A DNA stretch of 64,000 nt from Suillus spraguei. Its lineage: Eukaryota; Basidiomycota; Agaricomycetes; Boletales; Suillaceae. Made by a program: the position numbers and the translations under genes. Positions 24,865 to 35,310 of this stretch are shown piece by piece. The notes below the pieces were generated by a model. That model did no database searches, had not been told where the DNA came from, and saw nothing but the letters and a program-made list of their open reading frames with translations. Position 1 is the stretch's first letter, and every line of letters begins with the position of its first letter. The DNA lies in NCBI GenBank assembly GCA_016800925.1, contig JABCPU010000077.1, forward strand, positions 152,356 to 216,355, read 5' to 3'.

Positions 24865-25401
24865 GATACCACCCTGATCTTCCCATGTCGGCGTATACTC
24901 TCACTCCTGCCCAACAAGCACAGCTCAGGAGTGACAACACCGTTGCCCTAAAGCGTATGAAGCGGAATAAGGGGAAGAAGCGCGCCAGATCCACTAGCCC
25001 TAGACCCATCATTTCACCGTCACCCTTATGCAAAGTCCATTCTAACCCTGACGAAAACATGAAATGTCGAGTCTGCGGACTACTTGGACATCGTCAGAAG
25101 AATTGTGCGGAATATCAGTGCAAGGTTTGCAGATATTGGTCGCCTACTCATTTATCCCTCTACTGTCCTCGACGAGTCGGACCTCCCCCTTTGAGTTAAC
25201 CTGGAAGGATGAGGATTCTATGATGTACTTCATGCTTGGGAGCAGCAGCTTGACGAGGAACAAATTCTAGCGGAAAAGAGAAGAGACTCCAAACGATGCG
25301 CCGGTCTTGAAGAGGCTGCATACATGAGAAGCGGGTCCTTTGCTGACGAAGACTACGAGTGGAGTGATGATCCTGTTTACTATGCGAACCAAGATGAGTA
25401 A
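24861..25401 (+). pseudogene. Accessory ORF3b with zinc knuckle, Gypsy copy 1 (frameshifted)
   Basis: Begins at the ATGA overlap with ORF3a. A basic Lys/Arg-rich stretch (RMKRNKGKKRARS) is followed by a CCHC zinc knuckle CRVCGLLGHRQKNC and a second Cys cluster (CKVCRY...YCP). Compared with copy 2, one base is missing near 25188, giving an early stop at 25199; the rest of the homologous sequence runs to 25401. Basic region plus two zinc-binding clusters suggests nucleic-acid binding (inference). Confidence 0.75.
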
Positions 25402-25433
25402 AGTCGGTGACTTTACGTGTAAAAAGGGGGTAA

Positions 25434-25907
25434 TGTTACAATCGTACGTGCCCCTATTCATTTTCCTTTGTTCCTTTCTTGTATATCTTGTCACGTGACT
25501 CTGACTCATATGCTCAATGCATTTGTATGATACATGTCTTCCTTATTAGGATACGCAGTTACGTTCTCACGGTTACTTGGTCTGTGTGCACATATTGGTC
25601 TATTTAAGCACAGTGTACTTGTAGTAGATTCCCTACTTTAATCTTACTGGGTTTTACCTGGAATCTCCTTCGCTTAGGTCTCCAACCTAAGTCATCTTGA
25701 ATCGTCTCTAAGTCTAAGCACTCCTTAGCCTTAGTCTCTATTCTCGTGGATACCTCTTAGACTTATCTTTGAGGCTGAACCCTTGATTGTACTTAGAACG
25801 CGTTCCTTGTACTTTCACCTTGTCCTTCTTTGGACATTGTAAGAACTTCCCAGCAGACCATCTATGTCTTCTCACTGTCGCTGGTGACGCCACCCCAGTT
25901 CGTAACA
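25434..25907 (+). repeat. 3' LTR of Gypsy copy 1
   Basis: A complete 474-bp LTR with terminal TGTTAC/GTAACA. It follows a polypurine tract AAAAAGGGGG (25421-25430), the primer for plus-strand synthesis. It contains a TATTTAAG TATA-like box and, about 34 nt downstream, ACTTTAATCTT, the predicted transcript start (see findings). Confidence 0.93.
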
Positions 25908-27439
25908 CATCACAGACAATAGCTTTTCATTTGCAGGAGATGAAGACAAGTCACATCCTGCAACATCTATTATCAATAGCATTGAAAAGAGATGGGAACA
26001 CACAGATCAAGACCTTTTCATTATAGCACTATTCCTGAATCCACTTATCAATCCCAACCTCATTAATGGTCACGTCCTTCCACCTGGTGTACTCATGGGA
26101 ATTGCTCAGTGATTATATTCTCCTGTTTTCAGGCATGACACCACTGAAGTTCCAACAGGCCTCATTGGTCAAATCTATGAATATCATCGCCGCACTGGGA
26201 TATTTGCACCAGCTGCATGGCCGATACAAGAACTGAAAGACTCACTGAAGGATGAGGTGGGGTTTCAGTACTCAAAAAATTTTCAATGACTGAGTCCATT
26301 ATCTTGGAATGGTTCTTGCGATCCTCTTCGTATCTGGGGCTTACTCAACTCTGAAAATCCACTTGTGCAGCTTGCACAACTTGTGTTGAGCTTTGTTCCA
26401 AACTCTGCATCAGTCGAGTGCTTGTTCTCTTCCATGGGCAACACAAAATCTAAAAGACAGACTCACTTGGGTGTACAGAAGAACCATGACATGTCATTCC
26501 TCAAGATGGAGCTCCATCGTCAACATGCCATCAATGGCACAGCCAAACGCCACCTTAAACGCCAATTTGGCAACCCTGAAACACTCACTGATTGTGATCC
26601 CACAGGTAGCTGTATGGAAGATCAAGAACTCGTCATGAATGCCAACACTGACATGTTACTCACTGACGAGTCTGAGTCAGATGATAATGCGGAGGACAGA
26701 CATGAGAGCAACAGCCCCCCATCATCCTCATTTGCGGCTGTTGCACTGTAGCTGGGAAAAGACGCTGACGAAGACGACAACAAAGAATACACATTAGGGC
26801 TAGGGCAAGTTGTTGATGTTGAGGATGACATCTTAGGCCCTTTGGAAGGCAGCAGACCACAACAGATTTGTTGTTTCTTTGGTCAGAAACGGATATTTTG
26901 CATTCGTGACATCTTCAATTGGTCTGTCGAGATTGGATGGGACAAGTTTTGGTTTCAAGGGGTGAAAAACATGGAGAGTGAGGCTTTATTCTATGAACTA
27001 ATGTCACGGCTGCCTGAAAATGAAGAGAGTACTAGCAGGAATGGTCTGGGGGAGTCATCGAGCATGGAAGTGATCTGTCGAGCTCGATTGTGATTGACAA
27101 CATGGACTAGCTAGTACCTAGAAGTAATTAACTGTTTTAACCCCATTAACCCCAGTTATTTCGTAGTTAATTCAAATCAAGACGTACCAGTTATAACCTA
27201 TTCAGTTATAACCCGGTGTCTTGATAACCGAGGGTCTTATATAAAAGCGTGTAAGGAATGTAATGACACCACAATTACACTGGGATAAGACTTCTTGCCA
27301 GTCCTCGATTAACATGGTCTACGACTTTTCTAGTTTTCGTGGTAGATAACGTGTGAGTTCTTGGGAGGCCCGCTAAACCAATCTAGTGATTAACTTAGCC
27401 AGAGCTATCTTCAGAAATCTGCTCTTGGAAAACTGAGCC

Positions 27440-27725
27440 TAGGGTAGACTGTCTAGGCTGGGAACTGGGTATGTGTGGATAGATTTGTCTAGGAAAGATC
27501 CTTCTAGACAATAAACTGGGTGTGAAATAGATTGGCCTAGGAATGGACCTTCTAGGCAGTAGACTTGGGAACTTGGGTAGATTTGTCTAGGAATGATCCT
27601 TCTAGGCAATAGACTTGGGCACTTGAATAGATTGGCCTAGGAATGATCCTTCTAGGCACTAGACTTGGGAACTTGGGTAGAGTTGTCTAGGAATGAACCT
27701 TCTAGACAAAGGACTGGGATAGTAT
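27440..27725. repeat. Minisatellite, about 50-bp unit
   Basis: Five or so imperfect copies of a unit containing GTCTAGGAATGATCCTTCTAG followed by ACTTGGG and a TAGATT segment. The CTAGG/CCTAG words create short inverted repeats inside each unit. No coding potential. The rest of 27100-28690 is AT-rich DNA without a gene that I recognise. Confidence 0.75.
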
Positions 27726-28689
27726 TCTCAAAGATATGAGAATAGAATACGTGGACCAGATAGTGGCTGGTCAAAGATATGAACTGGAGAGACGTGGTCT
27801 CTAATATAACTGACTATTTTCCTAGGTATATCATATACCTAGCTTTTGAAAATAGTATAACAATGGTCTCAAGGGAATTTGTTACCCTGCACTTGGTTTA
27901 ACAATGCTTCAAAGTGACTAACTTTGCAAGCCTTGAGAAATATTTACTCCTGAAATATAGTGACAAGTGGGAGATCCTATTTTTTGGGGGGAGAATGGGC
28001 TCCCCTTTTATACATGTAGCACGGGAAAATAGTTATGTAAGCTAATATAGAGAGAACCAATCAAAATATTCATCCAAACTCAAAAGAATAGGAATAAAAA
28101 GAAAAGGTGGAGCCATGACATCATATATGACATCATAGTGGAGCAGAATGTTCTAGAAGTGAAATGGAACTGTCCAGAATGAAGTGACATCAGTATGATA
28201 TCATTATGACATCATCATGATATCATACCCTGTGGGTACAATTTTATGAAGTGTTTGGGGTGTCAAAGCATCCTAATAGTAAGAAATAGTAAGGGGAAAA
28301 ATGGAGAAGAAGAGACAAGAATAATAGTACAATGGAAACAGGTGAAACATAGGTTGTTTTTGGTAGGTTTTTGCAGGCTTTGAACTTTTCTCTATGGTTT
28401 TCTCTAGCCAAAGTGAATAAGCCAAAGGTAAGGCTATACCTAAACCTTCAATTTTCTTCTCACATCAACTAGGTCATTATGTGATTCCCATCTCACATAT
28501 GACTTTTCTTCAAACAATGCAGATTTGTGAATCAGCAGAAATGTCTGGAAGTGTTTTGAACCAAGGTATGGTACCAAGGTATGGGTTGACTAGTCTGAGA
28601 GCTAAGCTAACAGACATGGTCTTTTGTGGGTCACCTAGCAGTCATGTCCATGCATGATTCCTGTATCAAGCAGGACACCAGCTACCAGG

Positions 28690-29175
28690 GTTCGGGGTTC
28701 GGCACTCAAACTATGTGGATCAATAACTTTCACATTATTCTGAGTCCTGAGTCCCAAGTTCTGGGTTCTGGGGTTCAGCATTTGGCATTTGGCACTTAAC
28801 ATGTGTGAATTAATATCTTTCACATTGTTCTGAGTCCCAAGTCGCAAGTGCTGGCTGCCAGCGTTCAGGGTTCGGCACTTAATATATGTGAATTCATATC
28901 TTTCACATTGTTCTGAGTCCTGAGTCCTGAGTGCCGGCTGCCGGCATTCGGGGTTCGGCACTTAATAAATCTGAATTCATATCTTTCACATTGTTCTGAG
29001 TCCTGAGTCCCAAGTGCCAGCTGCTGGTGTTCGGGGTTCGGCACTTAATATATGTGAATTCATATCTTTCACAATGTCATGAGTCCTGAGTCCCGAGTGC
29101 TGGCTGCCGGGGTTCGGGGTTCAGCACTCAAAATGCGTGGATCAAAGTCTGTTGCCTCACATTGTTCTGCCTCAC
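28690..29175. repeat. Minisatellite, about 83-bp unit
   Basis: Six imperfect copies with period about 82-90 bp. Each has GGGTTCGGCACT, a TATGTGAATTCATATC segment, TTTCACATTGTTCTGAGTCC and a GCTGCCGGC palindrome. There are no unique spacers between identical repeats, so it is not CRISPR-like. Divergence between copies suggests an old array. Confidence 0.8.
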
Positions 29176-29399
29176 ATTTTGCTGAGTCCCGAGTGTCAAG
29201 CCTGAATTTGGACTATCGATTATTGAGTCCCAAATTTTGAGTATTGAGTCCTGAGTGCCGAGATACTCAGAGTTCGGGACTCAATTCATGGAACTCGACT
29301 TCCGACTTGAGTTCCAGAACTGTTGATGTTCTAATTGGTACATGGTATTCGTGTGTTCCTACTAACATGGGTAACAACTCTTTCAACTTCTTTGATCTT

Positions 29400-30425
29400 T
29401 CACACCATGGTTTGTATGCAGCCTTCGACCCTAGCCCATCCACATGAGGGAACCCCAGCATAAATGTGCACAGAATCCCTCATATACCATGCCCAAGCAA
29501 TCTGATCCCCTTCCACTCCATGAACCCCATGTCTCACAATCCTTCCTGAAAATGCAATCATACAGCCGGAATCATACCTGAATTCCACCTGAAGGCTTGG
29601 CATACTCATCCGAGCATTAGAATAGTTCCCCATGGTGGTGAGAATATCAAAGCATTCAGGAATGGATAAATGGTCTCGATGATTGAGGGTTCCCAATTGG
29701 AAATGATGGAGAGGCTGTTAAACACGGATGCCCAGTACTGCAGGGTCTCTGGCATCTGTGGCAGTGCCTTGCTCAGTGCTTTATCTCCGAGGTGTGACAA
29801 GGCTCATGACCCTGAGTGCTGCTGATGTGATGGCTGCTGGCCTTGCAATAGCTTTGAGGATATTCTTGGAGGAGGGTCCCTTCAATGATGCAGATACCTC
29901 TGGATCTGACAGATTCTATGGGATTGGTGAGTTTGACTCCAGAAATCACCATCTCATCACATCCTACCTCATGGCCCTGTTGAAACCATGCCAGAGATAA
30001 ATTGATGCATCCGGGAGTTGACCCAACATTTTCCGAGCCCTGTTTGAACTATTCTTGATTATATCGCCAATTGCCATCAGCCTTTACACTTTTTTGAGGC
30101 TTGGACCCAGCAAATTGGTGGCCGCCCTAATTTTCTTCTGTAGGTACCATTTGATATTCAATATCCATTGAGTAACAATCTACACATTATGCACCTGGGT
30201 GGTCTCGGTCAGGGCGTCCGGGAGGTACCATGTGATGATGGTACCGGAAGCATCGATAATTGTGGCAGGTTTGTCCACCAACTTTGTGCCCTCGTGGCCA
30301 GGAGGACACCTCTCAAGCAACTTCTCCTCTTTCTCGTCATTATGCCCAGTGTTCTTTTGGGATATCAATTTGCTATATCTTGCAACATCAATCTGCATCT
30401 TAACTGTCATGAAGGAATTTGAATG
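29400..30425 (-). pseudogene. TET/JBP-like 2OG-Fe(II) dioxygenase fragment
   Basis: Read on the minus strand, the segment gives PATIIDASGTIITWYLPDAL (about 30270-30230), later LQYWASVFNSLSIISN (about 29740-29690) and, after a one-base shift, NHRDHLSIPECFDILTTMGN, an SGRIVRHGV segment and WAWYMRDSVH. This order matches, from memory, a large Agaricomycete family annotated as 2OGFeDO JBP1/TET oxygenases: HRD would be the HxD iron ligand pair and RHGV the distal His. Such proteins oxidise methylated bases in DNA. The copy is broken by frameshifts and lacks its N-terminal part, since homology ends against the Gypsy LTR at 30433. The family call is moderately sure; activity is excluded. Confidence 0.6.
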
Positions 30426-30432
30426 ATCAAAC

Positions 30433-30907
30433 TGTTACGAACTGGGGTGGCGTCACCAGCGACAGTGAAAAGACACAGCCGGTCTGCTGGGAGTTCTTAC
30501 AATGTTCAAAAGAGAACAAGGTGAGAGTACAAGGAACGCGTTCCGAGTACGATCAAAGGTTCAGCCTCAATGACAAGTCAAAGAGGTATCCGCGAGAATA
30601 GAGACTAAGGCTAAGGAGTGCTTAGACTTAGAGATGATTCAAGATGACTTAGGTTGGAGACCTAAGCGAAGGAGATTCCAGGTAAAACCTCAGTAAGATT
30701 AAAGTAGGGAATCTACTACTAGTACACTGTGCTTAAATAGGCCAATATGTGCGCACAGACCAAGAGAGGCGTGAGAACGTAAGTGCGTATCCAAAGGAGG
30801 AAAGCAACTATAGTACAGATGCGTTGAGCATATGAGTCAGAGTCATGTTACGTAATATACAAGGTAAATGAAGTAGAAAATGAATAGGGGTACGTACGGT
30901 TGTAACA
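30433..30907 (-). repeat. 3' LTR of Gypsy copy 2
   Basis: 475 bp, ends TGTTAC/GTAACA. The adjoining polypurine tract on the minus strand reads AAAACGGGGG (30911-30920). Confidence 0.93.
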
Positions 30908-30940
30908 TTACCCCCGTTTTATTCTGAAAGTCACCGACTT

Positions 30941-31459
30941 TCAATCACTTTGGTTCGCATAGTAGACGGGATCGTCGCTCCATTTGTAGTCCTCATCAGC
31001 AAAGGATCCACTCATCATGTACTTAGCTTCCTCCAAACCAGCGCGTCGTTTAGAGTCTCTTCTTTTCTCTGCTTGAATGCGTTCGTCGTCAAGTTGCTTT
31101 TCCCAAGCACGAAGTGCGTCATAAAATCCCTCGTCTTTCCAAGTTAACTCGAAGGGAGGAGGCCCAACTCGGTTGGGGCAGTAGAGGGATAAATGAGTGG
31201 GTGACCAATATCTGCAAACCTTGCACTGATATTCCGCACAGTTCTTTTGACGATGTCCTAGTAATCCACAGATGCGGCATTTCATGTTCTCGTCAGGGTT
31301 AGAAGAGACTTTGCGTAAGGGAGATGGGGTAATGATAGGCGTGGGGCTGGTGGATCTAGCACGCTTCTTTCCCTTTTTCTTCGTCATACGTTTTAAGGCA
31401 AGGGTATTAGCCCGCTTAAGTTGCGCTTGCTGAGCGGTAGACAACGTGTATGCTGACAT
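30941..31459 (-). CDS. Accessory ORF3b with zinc knuckle, Gypsy copy 2
   Basis: 172 codons from MSAYTLSTAQQAQLK. It has a basic tract (KRMTKKKGKKRARS), then a CCHC knuckle CRICGLLGHRQKNC and a further Cys cluster CKVCRYWSPTHLSLYC, and an acidic C-terminal tail (DEDYKWSDDPVYYANQSD). In copy 1 the homologous frame starts 8 codons upstream at the ATGA overlap; here a one-base insertion just after that ATG means the downstream ATG at 31459 would be used. Likely nucleic-acid binding (inference). Confidence 0.75.
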   Translation of the reverse strand: MSAYTLSTAQQAQLKRANTLALKRMTKKKGKKRARSTSPTPIITPSPLRKVSSNPDENMKCRICGLLGHRQKNCAEYQCKVCRYWSPTHLSLYCPNRVGPPPFELTWKDEGFYDALRAWEKQLDDERIQAEKRRDSKRRAGLEEAKYMMSGSFADEDYKWSDDPVYYANQSD

Positions 31460-31480
31460 GGGAAGATCCGGAGTAACTTC

Positions 31481-32410
31481 TCATTCGGCAGCCGCAAGGA
31501 GTTCAGTGGATGAAGAGGGAGAAGTGATGCCAAAGTCTTTTACTAAGACTGGTGAAACGGGATCCATAGGACCAAATGACAATGGGATAGACATAGGAGG
31601 GTGTATATGAAGGTCGCGGAGTCGAGGACCTAGTGTTACCAACTCAGTGGCAGAGATACCTAGTAGTTTAGCGGCCTCAATCTGGTCTTCTGTGCATGGT
31701 TCATACAGCCATGCGGGGTGGTCATGAGAGACTGTGATAGGGGGCGGTGAAGTTGGTCGTTGAATCGGAGATGGGGTTCGTGGAGAGGCAAGATCATTTT
31801 GCATTTGCTGTAGGTCGGTAATAGCTTCTTCCACTAGACTTCTAGCTGCTCTTGTTTCAGTGACTGACTGTTGAATGGTTTCGACGACTTTGTTTGTAAG
31901 TTGTCCGATCTCTTGGACAGCAGTGTATAAGCCAGTAAAGGCATCAAGACTAGAATAAGCGCGTGAAGAAGAGGGTGCTGGGATAGGAAGTGGCGTATCT
32001 TCCTGCGGAGAGGGAGGTCGAGCAACACCTGCTCGACGTTTGGCAATGATGTGAATAGCTTCTTCAACATCATTCTTAAAGGAATCGGGAAGCAGCAACA
32101 TAGCGTAAGCACGAATGCGTTTTTGAAGATGAAGGAAGCGGTGACGGAGAGTAATTTCCGTTGTTTCTTTGGCAGTGGCTTCAATGAGGGCTGCAATACG
32201 AATGATGTTGACGATGAGGAGGGCAGGGAAGGCACCTCTTTCAGTGAGGATTCTTTCGATTTCGAGGGCATGTCCCTCGCAGAGAATGGCGGCTTCGATG
32301 TAAGAGGAGTTATCAATTTCAGCGGTGAGGGTTCTGTATCGTTCAGTTTCAGAGTCGGAGTCATTGGTGGCAGCGACGACGGGTGTAATGTAAGCAGTGG
32401 GGAAAGACAT
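31481..32410 (-). CDS. Accessory ORF3a downstream of pol, Gypsy copy 2
   Basis: Intact frame of about 309 codons from MSFPTAYITP (32410); the frame is open further up to 32494, where it overlaps the end of pol. It is strongly similar to copy 1 ORF3a across its length: helix-rich N-terminal half, a Ser/Pro linker (ARPPSPQEDTPLPIPAPSSS), a coiled-coil-like part with TNKVVETIQQS, and a C-terminal segment with LRDLHIHPPMS. No known domain recognised. That it stays open while gag and pol are broken in both copies is notable. Confidence 0.75.
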   Translation of the reverse strand: MSFPTAYITPVVAATNDSDSETERYRTLTAEIDNSSYIEAAILCEGHALEIERILTERGAFPALLIVNIIRIAALIEATAKETTEITLRHRFLHLQKRIRAYAMLLLPDSFKNDVEEAIHIIAKRRAGVARPPSPQEDTPLPIPAPSSSRAYSSLDAFTGLYTAVQEIGQLTNKVVETIQQSVTETRAARSLVEEAITDLQQMQNDLASPRTPSPIQRPTSPPPITVSHDHPAWLYEPCTEDQIEAAKLLGISATELVTLGPRLRDLHIHPPMSIPLSFGPMDPVSPVLVKDFGITSPSSSTELLAAAE

Positions 32411-32485
32411 TTCGAAAGGGTAGTTAATCAGGTGCTTGACGCGAGTTGATTTGACTGGGGAATAATCAGAGGGAATGTTGCTTCT

Positions 32486-33820
32486 TATAAGCATTTAGGA
32501 TTCGAGCGGAGTTCTTCAGATTCTTTTCTGGGAGCCATTCGTTATCTCCTGATGAGTATCCTTTCCACGAAACAAGATAACGTCGGCGATTGCCGGTTCC
32601 TTTGTGAGAAAGGATCGCTTCGATTTCATATTCTTCTTCTTCTTCGATGATGTCAGGGGGTGGTTCAGGGAAATTCGGTCCGTGTACTTCTGTTTCACTA
32701 TAGGATGATAAGACAGAAGCATGGAACGTGGGGTGAATCTTCCACTGCGGTGGGAGCTGGAGTGTGAACGTGATGGGAGATAAGACATCAATGATCGGGA
32801 AGGGCCGTATCGTTTCGGAGTGAGCTTCTTTGATGGGAGCTTAAGTCGAAGATTGGCGGCAGATAACCAAACCTTATCTCCGATTTCCATGGAGTGTACT
32901 TATCCCTCGGGATCGTTCGGCCATTGTTTGCATTGCGATTTATGACAAGCGATTGCTTCTTCTCTTATCTTCTGCAGAGATCGTACTCGATCTTCTGCTG
33001 CGGGGACTGATGAGTCGGGAATAAGGTGGGGAATGGCACGTGGTTCGTATCCCATCATCAAATAGAAGGGTGATGCGTTACGTGCATCGTGTTTTCGGTG
33101 ATTGTGAACGAATTCAGCAATTGGTAGATGTTCTACCCATCTTAGGGTTTTTCGGCAGTAAATGCGAAGGTATGTTTCAAGTTCTTGATTGAGCCTTTCC
33201 GTTTGACCATCAGTCTGCGGGTGGTAAGCCGTGGATGGAGCGATGACGTAGTCGAGAAGTCGGGCAAGTTCCTTTGAGAAGCGAGATAGGAATTGCGGTC
33301 CTCGATCCGAGATAACTTTGTCATGGAGTCCAAATCGTCGGTAAACATGTTTTAAAAATAGCTTGGCCACACCTTCTGACGTGATAGTTTTCAAACAAGG
33401 GATAATAATTACCCCCTTCGTAAGGCCATGGTCTACCACGACCATGATACTGTCAAAGCCTCCAGAGACGGGGAGGTCAGTGATAAGATCAACGGAGACC
33501 TGGGAGAACGGGCGAACAGCCGATGAAGGAATAGGCGCGAGCGGAGGTCGAACGGGATGAGTATCCGCTTTCATTTGCTGGCAAAGGGCGCAACCCTCGA
33601 CGTATTTCCGAATATAAGAGCCCATTGCAGGCCACCAAGCTTCACGTTTGACGAGTTCTTCAGTTTTGAATCTACCGGGGTGTCCCGCGGTAGGATGATC
33701 ATGATACCTTTTCAGGATATCGGAGCGATGCGCCGGTGGAATATAAGCGCGATTCTTAAAATAGAGGACGTTCTCCTCAATCTTCCAGTCAGAAAGTGCC
33801 GATTTCATGGGGGAAGGCAC
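32486..33820 (-). pseudogene. Integrase with chromodomain, Gypsy copy 2
   Basis: The frame 33820-32900 carries the zinc-binding HPGRFKTEELV/CALCQQMKAD region and the D-D-E core (VDLITDLP, SDRGPQF, TERLNQELE). A frameshift near 32920 (a gap in the region ALAACHKSQCKQ) breaks it before the C-terminal part. The chromodomain (about 32655-32490) reads [26 protein letters not shown] and [10 protein letters not shown] without a stop. Confidence 0.9.
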
Positions 33821-33859
33821 ACGCCATCAAGGGCATCAGACGCTGTTTTGAAGACAGGG

Positions 33860-35310
33860 TCATCGAGGGGTCGAGGATGACAGCACATCCTTCAAGTCAG
33901 TGTCAATAAGACGAACGAATAGAGCGTCAGGGAGGAGGGTCTGGTCCTCGTTATCGTCTTTGCCAGAGTCATAATCAGGCCGGCGGGATAGTGCATCAGG
34001 TACTGCTAATTTAGTACCTGCAACGTGATGCAGTTCAATGTGTAAATAGACAAAATCAATTGCCAACGTGCTTGGCGACGGGTGAGCTTCTGTGCACTTC
34101 TAAAGTACAGAAGGTTCTTATGGTCGGTGAATACCAGGACGGGGTGCGGTTTCCTTCGAGATAATGACGCCATTCGTTCAATGCCCGGATCACGGCAAGG
34201 AGTTCCCGATCAAAGATCTGGTAATTGCGTTCTGCGGGGTTCAAGGACTGTGAGAGGTATGCACATGGTGATAAACACCATTCTCATCAGTCTGCAGGAG
34301 AACTCCGCCAGTTGCTACAAGCGAAGCGTCGGTAGCAATGGCAAATTGTCGGGAAGGATCAGGGTTACGGAGTACCGGTTGGGAAGTGAAGCGTCGTTTC
34401 AATTCTTCGAAGGTGTCCATACATTCGGTTGACCATTCAAAGGCCTTATCTTTCTTTGTCAAATCGATAAGGGGTCTGGCGATGTCAGAATAGTGGGAAA
34501 TGAACGTGCGGTAGAAGTTGCAAAAACCGAGGAATGACCGAACATCTTTTACAGATTTCGGGATTGGCCATTCGGAGATTCCCTTGGTCTTGGCGGTGTC
34601 CATAGCAACTTGTCCGGGGCGAATTATCATTCCGAGATATTCCACTTCTTCTGCATCGAAGGTGCATTTCTCCGGTTTCAAGAACAGTGTTCTTTTCGTA
34701 TTTCATCAAAACTCGTCTAGTCCGTTCACGGTGTTCTGCCATTGTCGTGGAGAAAATCAGGATATCGTCCATATAGATAACCATCCATCCTTCATTGATT
34801 TCTTGTTGAAAGGTGCGATTCATGTATGCTTGAAAAGTTGCTGGGGAATTGCAGAGGCCAAAGAACATGATGTTTGGTTCAAAGAGGCCGAATTCCGTAG
34901 TAAAAGCAGCTTTCCACCATCATCAGGATGGATGCGAATGTTGTTATAACCGGACCGAATATCCATTTTCGTAAAGAACTGTGCGTTATGAAGACGTGCG
35001 ACAAGGGAAATAGGGAGTGGGAGCGGATATGCTTCTTGACTGTCCAATCATTGATGTAGCGATAATCTTGACAGGGACGCAGTTCTCCCTCTTCTTTCCC
35101 ACAAAGAAGAAGCCACTGGCTTGGGTGACTTCGATTCTGAGATAAACCTTTCGCAACGTTTTCATCGATAAACGTTTTGACAGCAGCGCGTTCTTTTTCC
35201 GATAGCGGGTAAACCTTAGACGTGCGAGGGATAAAACCGGGTTTGGTGTCGATCCGATGATCGATACCAGGGCGTTCGGGGGTAGTTTGTTCATCCGTCT
35301 TTAGCAAAGA
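33860..35310 (-). pseudogene. Reverse transcriptase and RNase H, Gypsy copy 2
   Basis: RT motifs: [40 protein letters not shown], FFGLCNSPATFQAYMNRTF and the YMDD box at 34764-34775. RNase H motifs: [40 protein letters not shown] and DHK-type sequence. Frame changes near 34690, 34870 and 34260 interrupt the polyprotein. Confidence 0.9.

Larger units (their letters stand above)
18862..25907 (+). mobile_element. Ty3/Gypsy chromodomain retrotransposon, copy 1
   Basis: The element lies between perfect 5-bp target repeats CATCA (18857-18861 and 25908-25912) inside the hAT gene. LTRs begin TGTTACAATCG and end in GTAACA. Order: truncated 5' LTR, gag remnant, protease, reverse transcriptase, RNase H, integrase, chromodomain, two extra ORFs, polypurine tract (25421-25430), 3' LTR. 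This order (integrase after RNase H) and the chromodomain place it in the chromovirus branch of Metaviridae-type elements. It is defective: the primer-binding site and gag start are deleted, and many frameshifts and stops interrupt pol. Confidence 0.93.
17231..27093 (+). pseudogene. hAT transposase gene (BED finger, C-terminal dimerisation domain), split by a Gypsy insertion
   Basis: The gene is readable as 17231-18861 plus 25913-27093. It starts MAREKSWLWDHFHQG with a BED-type zinc finger (W-F then C-x2-C pattern, CCKYC). A 56-nt intron (17424-17479) and another near 18061-18111 are removed. A DUF659-like middle follows (ACISVGWSFNSITDPEVQK, then GDSWRD and LVTDCW in the shifted frame). After the insertion come IEKRWEHTDQDLFIIALFLN and the C-terminal hAT dimerisation motif LSFVPNSASVECLFSSMGN. 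Joining the sequences across the 5-bp duplication restores an open frame. The gene is dead even without the insertion: frameshifts near 17960 and 18285 (the latter at an A run), TGA codons that look like former CGA, and a TAG at 26749. Terminal TTATAAC-rich sequences near 17020-17090 and 27190-27240 may be subterminal repeats, but exact ends were not resolved. Confidence 0.8.

Noticed and set aside
23914..25401. ORF3a/ORF3b as an env gene
   Set aside because: No signal peptide, no transmembrane segment and no glycoprotein-like cysteine pattern. The zinc knuckle argues for an intracellular protein.
17020..27245. Terminal inverted repeats for the large hAT element from CAGTGTTGTTAC at 17024 and CGGTGTCTTGAT near 27220
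   Set aside because: The two are similar in direct, not inverse, orientation, and no 8-bp duplication fits. The ends remain undefined.
28690..29175. Possible CRISPR-like array
   Set aside because: The repeats are contiguous, imperfect and long, without unique spacers, in a eukaryotic context.
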